Source of the DNA: a virus
Virus record (IMG/VR): IMGVR_UViG_3300035430_000018
Span: 1-28,127 of that record
Reading direction: 5' to 3' (one strand)
DNA length: 28,127 nucleotides
The notes under the pieces were generated by a model. The model was not told the DNA's origin. It did no database searches and worked only from the letters and a program-made list of their open reading frames with translations. Position 1 is the first letter of the stretch; every line of letters starts with the position of its first letter. Made by a program: the position numbers and the translations under genes. Shown one piece after another: positions 4,534 through 13,400 of the stretch.

Positions 4534-7500
4534 TTAATTTTCAAATACAAGTTTTTCGCCGCTAATGCGTTCTAAAAGACGAATGGCTTTTAACATATCT
4601 ACGTTAATTCGCTTCCCATCTTTTTCAGAAAAATACGCCCAAGCCATATCTTCGGATGGTCCTTCCGGTATTAGATCAAAGTTGTGAGGGGATAATGTGG
4701 TAATGTTTCCCGCTTCATCCCTAACTTTCAATTCGGAACTAGACGAAACGTCCTCTGCATAAAGAACAATACCATCTGTAACGCTTCCAGTTGGAACCAC
4801 GCCGTTAAATAACGCTAAATTTCCTTGCGAAGATGCTGGAGTCAAGTTGCCGCCCACAAGCAAGTTGCCAGACGCATCTAGCGTCATTCGGTTAGTAGTG
4901 GCCGTAGCAAAATGAATGGGTGTATTGCCGTTGGTGTAAATTAAAGCGGCTGAAGTGTTCTGAAAGCTTAACGTTCCAAGATTAGCGTTAGAAAGCCCCG
5001 CCGTAGTCCCTGTGGCTGTTGAGCCGTATTGACCGATGGCTGTGCCTGTGTAGGTTGCACCGCTCCAGTAGTTTTGTACTTGAGCTTCAATTTGCGCTCG
5101 TCCTGTTGAGTCGTGGGTACTCATTGCTATTCTATCGTCAGCGCCAGAGGCTTTGACTTTCAGTCGATTCGCGACGCTATCTGTGGTGGTGTCTCCAATA
5201 GCGACAGTGCCATCGCTTGTTATGCGCATGCGCTCAGCGCTGCTTAATGTATAAAATTTAATAGAGTCTGTAGAAACCAAGCCTACATTAGCCGCACGCC
5301 AAACTACGGTATTATCTGGCGTTACCGCACCTGTCATTAAACGAGGGTCACCACCAGAAAACGTAAGATTGGCGTCAGCAGTAATTGCCGCAAAGGTAAA
5401 AAACTCTTCGTGATCAATTGTTGTTGGGGATGCGTCAACATCAGTTTGGCTAGTAATCCCTTTTGACGTTGTGCTATCGTAAACAAATAACTTTGAAGTG
5501 GCCCCCGCAGTCCCTATGCCGACATTGCCACCTGCTTCATTAAGCGTGAGGTTATACGCCGTGGCAGTACCGTCAGTCCGCTGTGCTTGTAGCCATGCGT
5601 GTCCATCAAAGGTGTTTGTGCCTGCAACAAGTCCGTAAGCTGTATCGCTGTTTGTCAGATATAACGGTGCGTTGGAGCTAACAGAGCCTAGTGCTGGAGC
5701 GTTAGCCGTACCTGCGCCACTAGACTGCAAACGAGCTTTAGGCAACGTAGCCCCCAGACCTAGCCGTGAAGTGCTTGCGTCCCAGAAGAAGTCATCAGAT
5801 GTTGCCGCCGAGTTTTCAAAGATTACATCGCCGCCACGAACATTAAAATCGCCATTAGACTGGAGTTGCATACGAACATCGCCAGCGGCCCTAGTACCCC
5901 ACCAGTTGCGATCATTAATAGGATCGTAAGTATAAACAACTTGGTTGCCACTACCGTCAGACGCCCTAGTCTGGATGTTTATTCCGCCGTATGTTGTTGT
6001 ACTGTCTCCATATAAAGACTGGTACAACGTAGGCTCAAAACTACCAGATGTTGCCCACGCCATACGCATACGAGAGCCGCTGTTATCACTCTCGACAAAC
6101 TCAAGGCCGGGAGTGGCACCAGTAATAAACACGTCTTCCGTAGTGCCATCTACAGAAAGGACTGTGTTAATAGTCCCTGTAAAATCTAAGTTTCCAGTAC
6201 CAGTAATGTCATTGCCGTTAAGGTCAAGATCACCACCAAGCTGTGGCGTAGTGTCCTCTACAACAGCAGTAATACCTGTACCAGCGACAGTGCCAAACGT
6301 AAGGTTTCCCGAACCGTCTGTGATTATCGACTGCCCGGAAGTGCCGTCTGCTGTTGGGTAGGTAAGGCCGTCAAGCGTTAGACCAGCAAGAGTATCAATT
6401 CTGCTCTCACCTGACGCGCTGTCGTGGTAGATTTCTAGATCCCCAACGGATTTTGATATTTTTACTTCTTCACCAGAAGCGGTGGCTGTATCTAAAGTAA
6501 CCAGTTTGGTTGATAGATTGACTGTAAAATCAAAAGTTTTTACAAAAGACCCGCCGCTAAGTTTTCTTTCAACCGATATTTCAGCTTCTGTATTAGGGCT
6601 ATCAAAAGTATAAGTAAACTGTGTTTCAGGCGTTGCAGGAGTAAAAGTTTCTTGGTCTTGAGAGCCTCGACCAATTGAAATCTTTTGATTGTCAAAAAGC
6701 TCAACATCGTGATTAAACGTGCGGCCCATGTACTTCCACTTTTTAGTGTTCTTGCCATCAAAAACAAAGATTCCGGTTTGTCCGGGCGCAAGGCGCTCAA
6801 GAATTACAGCGGGATTGTTTCCGGGCGATTCAGACAAGTTGTAAACAGCGAGGTATTTGAAATCCCCAACACCGCTTGACTCATTGTTTTTGATAAAGAT
6901 AACTCTGCCGTCGTTGACTTCAGAGCTAGCGCCTATATCTCTAAGGTGTACCGCCTGACCGAATGTGGTGCTGTGGGTTATGTCATAATAAGTTCGGGAG
7001 TCAGAAGAGCCAATTTCATAAGCTCCTGATCCTGTTCCACTTGGTGGAATAGTAATAACTTTAGTATCCCCAAAGCTAAACTTAGAAAAGCCGGTGTCGC
7101 CTTGGTATCCAGTGTAAGCAATAGGGTAGTTTTCAGACGTATTAAATAGCTGAATATCCTGAGTATCGTCGTAAAACCCAGTGGTATACCCGCTATAAAC
7201 TACATTATGAGGATTTGGTATGACACCTGTAAGTATGTAAAGAGGGAGGTCTAACCCGCTTATATCTTCGTCATTGAAGATGTTGCTGTTCTTAAACTCA
7301 CCAATTGATTTTTGAAAGTTTGTGGCTTTATCAATATTGATATAGGTTTGCTTCGGTCTAAATACGTAAGCGCCTTCGTTATTAAAGGTGTTAATAGAGT
7401 TGATGTCGATAATAGGCTGACTGAGCTTTACACCATAGTTAAAGCAGTTAGTCATTGTAAGGGTACGGATAGGCGCTTTATCTTCAGACACTTTAATTAC

Positions 7501-10452
7501 GTCGTCTGTAGTTGCGCCTGTGACTAACGTTACTGTCTTATTAATAAGGTCTATGGCGTAAGCAGAAGAAGCTAAAATAGCTCCATTCTGTCGAACAACA
7601 AACTCGTTATCTCTAAACGCTCGCACTCTTACGTATTCGTTGACGTTTAATCCACTGCTAAATGCGACTTTTTGATACTTTACAGTCGATATGACTACAG
7701 TATCGCCAGCAGTTGCTCCAGCATTTAAAGTTACTGTTTTAGCGTTTAAATCAACGGTGTAATCATCAGAATCAAGCGTTACTCCTTCCTTGGTAATAAC
7801 GATATAACTAGATACTGGAGGGCTAGTAAAAGTGTATGTAAAGACCGTTTGCCCAGAAGTTGCTGTAAACGACTGGCTGTCGTCACCTTCATTAGTAACA
7901 ACATAATTTGCAGGATTTATTAATGCCCAGTTTTTATATACGTCATATTCGTTTGTACCCCAATAGTTAGTAACTTTGAAGTGAACAAAATTATTCGACG
8001 CTTCAGTGCTATTAACAGTGCGGTTATAGTTTACTGCCGGGTTTGTAAAATCGTATGTAAATACTGTCTGGCTATTTGTTGCCGTGAAATACTGCGCCCT
8101 TCCGCTTTTTATAGTAGAGACGCCTTGAGTTTTTACGTTTTCCGTATAAACATTATCTAGCAATACTTGTTGAAGCGTTCCTTCTTCAGCGTAAAAAAGG
8201 TGCTCAGAACAGTTTTGGATTGCCGTGTCTCTTATAGAGACATTAACAAATTGGCCTTCATCCCATCTCACACCGTACTTAAAGGAATCAATTAGTCCTG
8301 CTTTGATATTCCAGAGACCTGCAAAAAAACCTGTTGCTCCAGACACGCCAGTACCATGACTCGCTATACGCATCCTTACGCGGTCTCCAGTAGTAGCCGC
8401 CGAAGTTAGAGTAATAGTTTTGGTAGCTGTATTAATGCTGTAGTCAGCAGGATCTACAAGTTCTTCTGTGCCGCCACTAGGCCGCAGATATACTTCAATT
8501 TCTGATTTTTGTGTAACTCTTTCAAAGTCATAAACAAAATCTGATTGTGGTGAGTTAGCAGAAGCTACCGTAATCGTTGTTTCAGCACTTGGGCCATGAA
8601 TAAAACACTCATCCATAGAAAAGAACCAGTTGTTTCTGGCCCTTACACCACTACCTTGTGGATTAAACTGCTTAAATGCACAGTTGCTAAATGACATTGC
8701 TGGGCAAGACTGCGACGTTATAATGTAACCGTCGTTATCCGCAAAGAACGTCATGTTTTCACCACGGAAAGCTCTTGCGTCTGTACCACCACTAGCGGCT
8801 GTAAATACACCTACTGGCTCAACAATGATTCCGTCGCCAGCAGAAGTTGACTCAAGAACAGATCCGTAAATACGTTGAGGGGTAGCTTCAACTCTGGCTA
8901 TATCCGCAATCGCTAAACGGCCAGTGCCTAAGAATACAAATCGACCGTCACGATTGGCGACTGTAAATGAAATTGAAGCACCATTGGCAGGAGCGGTAGT
9001 AAACGTAACAGTACCACCAGCGTTAGAGCCAACGCCTGATACTGTGTAGTCAGTGGTAAGCTCTTGAGTAACGTCGTCTACTTTTACTATTAAGTTAGAA
9101 TCCTTTTCTATAAACCAGTCATAACTAAAGTCATCCTCTATCCCGTCGCCAGTATGTGAAGCGCTAGATCCTTGGAAATCAGGGTTGTCTGTTGCGTCAT
9201 GGTACAAGCGAAGCGTGGTGTACTTGTAGTGACCTTCTGGGAAGAAGATAGTCTGGATTTCACGATTAGACGCATAGTTAATTGCGTTCTGGATAGCAGT
9301 CGTATCGTCAGTTGTGCCGTCACCTGTAGCGCCAAAGTCTTTAACGTCAAGATAGGTAGAGCTAGGCATGTCCTCGAACGCGGCAACGCCAGCGCCATTG
9401 GTCATCAATACCTGTCCGTCTGTACCGTCTGTGCTTGTGTACGTTACAGCGCCTAAAGTTGCACCGGCAAATGTGGGGCTATCAGTAGTAGCTACGCCTT
9501 GGTTAAGCGCTTTTACAGCGGCTTCATTGGTTAGCTCACTGTCCATTACAGCGCCAGCGGTTGTGACGTTAAGAGTGTCTGTTACGTCTGCGCCAGCTTC
9601 GATACCGTCTAGCTTAGCTCCATCGGTAGCTACGTCACGTCCATCAAAGGTGCTGTTAGTCGTTATAGGGCCAGTCATTGCACCGCCGGATCTAGGCAAT
9701 GCCGCATCTGCTGTCGTGCCTTGTGCGGCAGTAGCGTAGTCCGTCTCATCGAACGCTTTGACTTGATCTAAGTTAGTAACCTCGCTGTCCATCAATGCGC
9801 CGGCCGCAGTGACGTTAGCCGTATCAGTTACGTCAGCGCCAGTCTCGATAGTATTTAGCTTTGCAGTATTGGCTGTTAAGTCTGCGCCTACCTCTTGCAG
9901 TGCGCCTTCTACGTTGTCAGACGTGTAGTAGTTTCCAGCATCACTTATTGTTACCGAATCGGCAGTTGCAGTTACAGTAGCGCTAGCAACATCAACCGCG
10001 CCGGTAGCATCAAACTTTACAAACTTGTTCGCACGAGTCGCCGCCTCGGGTAGCTCCATAGAGATAGAGTCAGAGTCGGTAATAGGCTTGCGAATAGACT
10101 GAGAGAATGCACGATCAGTTTGCTCGCCTGCTAACCACAACTCATCGAAGTCGCTATTAACTTCAGAGGCAAGAAAGTCACCAGAGTTTGTGTAGTTCTG
10201 GGTTCGCGAGTAGGGCATATCCCTGTAAAGGGTAAGGATGTCGCCTGTGGTCGCGCCAACGGTAAGGGTTACGTTACCCCCATTGTCGTTGCCTACGTTC
10301 GACACAGTGTAATCTGTGCCCTCTGAGAGCGCCGTACCGTTTTTTAAGACAACAATGTGGTCTTTGTCTACGATCTCAAACGTATATGCGAATACTGTCT
10401 GACCAGAAGTCGCGGTGTATTGGTTACGGCTTGTGTTGTCTGCTACGGTCAT
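4534..10452 (-). CDS. tail fibre/tailspike protein, 1972 aa
   Basis: The first about 150 residues match the T7 gp17-type attachment domain (QYTATSGQTVFAYTF, then SRTQNYTNSGDFLASEVNSD). Residues about 198-320 contain two copies of a GADVTDT...AGAxMDSExTN repeat. At about 367 a pectate-lyase-3 type beta-helix begins (VKDFGATGDGTTDDTTAIQN). The spike region is interrupted by about six further copies of the N-terminal beta module. The last third has fibre repeats such as NVGIGTAGATSKLFV, ending in a short helical segment (MLKAIRLLERISG). No S74 autochaperone motif is seen at the C-terminus. It would bind, and perhaps degrade, a surface polysaccharide. It follows the gp16-like gene by one base, as in T7-like order, and is far longer than T7 gp17 (553 residues). 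Confidence 0.93.
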   Translation of the reverse strand: MTVADNTSRNQYTATSGQTVFAYTFEIVDKDHIVVLKNGTALSEGTDYTVSNVGNDNGGNVTLTVGATTGDILTLYRDMPYSRTQNYTNSGDFLASEVNSDFDELWLAGEQTDRAFSQSIRKPITDSDSISMELPEAATRANKFVKFDATGAVDVASATVTATADSVTISDAGNYYTSDNVEGALQEVGADLTANTAKLNTIETGADVTDTANVTAAGALMDSEVTNLDQVKAFDETDYATAAQGTTADAALPRSGGAMTGPITTNSTFDGRDVATDGAKLDGIEAGADVTDTLNVTTAGAVMDSELTNEAAVKALNQGVATTDSPTFAGATLGAVTYTSTDGTDGQVLMTNGAGVAAFEDMPSSTYLDVKDFGATGDGTTDDTTAIQNAINYASNREIQTIFFPEGHYKYTTLRLYHDATDNPDFQGSSASHTGDGIEDDFSYDWFIEKDSNLIVKVDDVTQELTTDYTVSGVGSNAGGTVTFTTAPANGASISFTVANRDGRFVFLGTGRLAIADIARVEATPQRIYGSVLESTSAGDGIIVEPVGVFTAASGGTDARAFRGENMTFFADNDGYIITSQSCPAMSFSNCAFKQFNPQGSGVRARNNWFFSMDECFIHGPSAETTITVASANSPQSDFVYDFERVTQKSEIEVYLRPSGGTEELVDPADYSINTATKTITLTSAATTGDRVRMRIASHGTGVSGATGFFAGLWNIKAGLIDSFKYGVRWDEGQFVNVSIRDTAIQNCSEHLFYAEEGTLQQVLLDNVYTENVKTQGVSTIKSGRAQYFTATNSQTVFTYDFTNPAVNYNRTVNSTEASNNFVHFKVTNYWGTNEYDVYKNWALINPANYVVTNEGDDSQSFTATSGQTVFTYTFTSPPVSSYIVITKEGVTLDSDDYTVDLNAKTVTLNAGATAGDTVVISTVKYQKVAFSSGLNVNEYVRVRAFRDNEFVVRQNGAILASSAYAIDLINKTVTLVTGATTDDVIKVSEDKAPIRTLTMTNCFNYGVKLSQPIIDINSINTFNNEGAYVFRPKQTYINIDKATNFQKSIGEFKNSNIFNDEDISGLDLPLYILTGVIPNPHNVVYSGYTTGFYDDTQDIQLFNTSENYPIAYTGYQGDTGFSKFSFGDTKVITIPPSGTGSGAYEIGSSDSRTYYDITHSTTFGQAVHLRDIGASSEVNDGRVIFIKNNESSGVGDFKYLAVYNLSESPGNNPAVILERLAPGQTGIFVFDGKNTKKWKYMGRTFNHDVELFDNQKISIGRGSQDQETFTPATPETQFTYTFDSPNTEAEISVERKLSGGSFVKTFDFTVNLSTKLVTLDTATASGEEVKISKSVGDLEIYHDSASGESRIDTLAGLTLDGLTYPTADGTSGQSIITDGSGNLTFGTVAGTGITAVVEDTTPQLGGDLDLNGNDITGTGNLDFTGTINTVLSVDGTTEDVFITGATPGLEFVESDNSGSRMRMAWATSGSFEPTLYQSLYGDSTTTYGGINIQTRASDGSGNQVVYTYDPINDRNWWGTRAAGDVRMQLQSNGDFNVRGGDVIFENSAATSDDFFWDASTSRLGLGATLPKARLQSSGAGTANAPALGSVSSNAPLYLTNSDTAYGLVAGTNTFDGHAWLQAQRTDGTATAYNLTLNEAGGNVGIGTAGATSKLFVYDSTTSKGITSQTDVDASPTTIDHEEFFTFAAITADANLTFSGGDPRLMTGAVTPDNTVVWRAANVGLVSTDSIKFYTLSSAERMRITSDGTVAIGDTTTDSVANRLKVKASGADDRIAMSTHDSTGRAQIEAQVQNYWSGATYTGTAIGQYGSTATGTTAGLSNANLGTLSFQNTSAALIYTNGNTPIHFATATTNRMTLDASGNLLVGGNLTPASSQGNLALFNGVVPTGSVTDGIVLYAEDVSSSSELKVRDEAGNITTLSPHNFDLIPEGPSEDMAWAYFSEKDGKRINVDMLKAIRLLERISGEKLVFEN
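6440..10422 (-). repeat. about seven diverged copies of a beta module inside the fibre gene
   Basis: Copies of about 65-75 residues share a start like (Q)xFTATxxQTVFTYTF and an end like TVxLxxKTVTLxxGATTGDxVxI. Approximate nucleotide spans are 10422-10219, 9150-8951, 8568-8366, 8100-7886, 7883-7672, 7671-7468 and 6655-6440. The first is the N-terminal attachment domain; copies four to six are in tandem. Identity at the DNA level is low by eye, so the duplication is old or selection acts on protein structure. Boundaries are estimates. Confidence 0.7.
9502..9862 (-). repeat. two-copy GADVTDT repeat in the fibre gene
   Basis: Two copies of about 39 residues, spaced 82 codons apart, read KLNTIETGADVTDTANVTAA / KLDGIEAGADVTDTLNVTTA and continue GAxMDSExTN...VKA. 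Such GADVT repeats are common in trimeric fibre shafts of marine phages. They lie between the attachment domain and the beta-helix. Confidence 0.8.
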
Positions 10453-10453
10453 A

Positions 10454-13400
10454 TTAGCGTCCCAGTAGTTGCTCTACTCTTTGCTCTTGCGCGAGCGTGA
10501 TTTGATTAGTTAGTTGGTCATCCTCAGCCAACATCTGTTGTTGCGCCATGTCTCTGTATGCTGTGAATACCGATTTTATCATTAAAGCCTTGCCACCTTC
10601 AGGCCCATCTGTAGCATTTTTATAACTACGTGTGTCAAACATTGCTCTAAGTTGCTTTTTGAGAGACATCTGCGCCTCGATGCCACTATACAAAAGCACA
10701 TATCGGTCATACTGCTGTGCATCCAACTCGATGCCTTGGATCTGTCTGCGCGGCATACCAACAGCTACCTGCTGGCGCACCATCTCATCTGCAACAGGAT
10801 CATCTTTAACTGTAGATTCGTAGATGGGCGACATGATATCTGGACCAATACCGCCCTCCAATACGATGGGTTCACCAAAGATATTACGACGTGGCGGCAA
10901 GTCTTCAGAGTATCCGGGTATGCGTGACTTGATTCGATCAAGATAACCATAGGTCGCACTTAGCTCAGGGTTTAGTGTGCGTTCAATGTTCGCCACACTA
11001 GCTGGAATAATCGAACTAGCCATGCGCTGTAAGTACCGGTCTAGCTTGTAGTTCTTTGCTTCGGGGTCTGTGCTTGCGCCAAAGAAAGCATCAAAGAAGT
11101 CAGTTACCCCGGACATATATGTCTTACTCGCCATATTCTGGGCAACAGATAGTGCCGCCGCAGTAGCAAGCTGTGACGCCTCCGCTTCACTTGTTTGGCC
11201 GATAATCTCTGTGACATCTGCTGATAGGCCCAGCAATGCGCCTACAGGATCAAGGCGATTGTATGCGTAATACTTGTCACCAACTTTAAGAGAGTACGGT
11301 TGCCAGCCAGTAGCTCGCATGATGTTTCTCATATTGGGATTAGTTGGCCCTGCGCCTGTTACCGATCCACTCAATACAAGGTCAGCAGATACAGCCATAA
11401 CCATCGAGCCAGCAATCAGCTTACCCATAGCTAGGTCACGACGCGCGCCACCAGCCGCAATCTCTTCACGGAATGCGCCAGAGAGAGGAGCCAGCGGTGT
11501 TCGCTCAAAGGTATAGGACATGATGTTTACAGGCGTTCGCACAAACGGCATAACCACACGAGCGTATGGGATATTATTCCGTACCTGTTCAACAGCTTTG
11601 CCCGTCTTACCTAGCTGGTTAGTGAATGTCTGATAGCGTGACGCATCGACCGCCGCTTGCTTAATGTTCTCAGGCGGGTTCTCGATAATTTGAACAACAC
11701 GCTTTGCCGCCGCTTCATCGCGTAAACCTTCGTTAAATGCTTGACGGTATGCTTGCGAGTACAACTCCATGCGGTAGCCGACAGACTTGAAGAACTCATC
11801 ACCAGCCGTTAGCAAACGACCGGGGACACGAACCGCCTCACCCATGAAGTCAGCAAAGCGACCAGCAGGACCAGCAATATTCAGGTTCTCTGAGGTTATA
11901 GCGCGGAACTTCTCAGCTTCTACCTTCTGAAGCGGATCGGTAGGCTCTCCAGTTTTTAGCACATTCCATGCCAATCTGAAGCCGTCACGCGCACCATCAA
12001 CGACGCCTTTAAGCTGTGCAGACGTTTCGCCGGGCGGTATGTTTCCACCAATAGAACTTGCAATCTTTCGCTCGCCAACAGTAAGACCGACGACCATGAC
12101 GTTAGATAGTATGTTCACCATGTGAGTCGTAGGTGACGACAGCAAGCCGTTAATCCATATCTCGTATAACTGATCTTTGGTAGTCGCTCGGTTCGCATCC
12201 TTAACAAAGCGCCCGATCTTCTCAGGGCTATCTAGCTCTGACAGCATAGCCGCCATGTCACGCGATACAGCTTCGCCACCTGTAGTTTGAAGCGCCTCTT
12301 TGATCAACCGCTCTTGCTCTCTTGAGCTTGCCGCTACAATCCTAAATGACTGTAATGCACGACCAGCCTCAGCCGTCATGCCTGATACCTGTGACTGAAT
12401 AGCTCGATGCTGTGCCATAGCTCTACGGAATAGTGCAAGATCCATCTCGCTTCCGTTCTTTGCCGCACCAGCTAACTTGACTAGGTTTTCACCAGAAGCC
12501 ACTAATACTTTACGAGCCGCTAGGATCTGTTCTGCGTTAAACGCCTCGCCTTGCCGACGCGCTAACAAGTCCTCGACAGTCATGCCAAGGTCATCGGCTA
12601 ACTTGGGCAACTCATCATTCGTAATCTTCTGGCGACGTGCCTCATTAATGTTGGGCGCGTCAGCCTTAGCCACCTCATCAATGAGGGTTGATACATCCTC
12701 AGTCGTGTTGAGGTTAGCTAGATTGATATTACGTGCGGCCTCTGGGTCTGCCTCGGTAGTGCCGGGCTTAAACTCAGGAACGCGGATAGTAGGCTGTACG
12801 GCTTCAGCCGCTTCATCAAACGGAATGTACTCTTGACCGGGTGGCATCTCACGAGGGGCTGGCGTTCCGCCCTTCATGGTAGCCATAGCCTCTTCGATCA
12901 TCTGCTCGACTGGCTTACCTTCTGCCTCAGCTACCTCTACAAGCGCCCTGCGGCTCTTCACGAGCTTAATGCCTTGGAGTACGCTATCTACTGCACCACC
13001 TAGCGCAAGCCCTTCTATGGCGTTTTTAAGCCGTCCCTCAGCGTCCGTATCTTCTGGACCAGCCGCAAGGTATTCAGTCACGGGGTTTTGTAATGCAGGA
13101 ACTTCTTGAATGAGGTTAGACAGCCTGTCTTCCTGCGGATCAAACACTGTAGCGTCAGCGATAGCGCCTGCCGCCGCCGGAGCCGCAATACCTGTGACAC
13201 CAAGAGCCTTGACACCACGCAATGCAGGGATAAAGCCTGTGACAAACTGGCTGATAGCACGTACACCTGCGCCCGTTACGGTGCGAGGATCAGCTTCAAT
13301 CTCTAAGTATTCTGGTTCTGCTCCGCTAATAGTGCCTAGCGGGATAATAGACTCCATCATACGAGCCGCTTCAGCAGTCGCATCAAGGAAGCCAGCCACG

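Noticed and set aside
5672-6361. Long plus-strand frames opposite the tail fibre
   Set aside because: They are antisense shadows of a well-supported gene, have low-complexity proline/serine-rich products and no ribosome sites.
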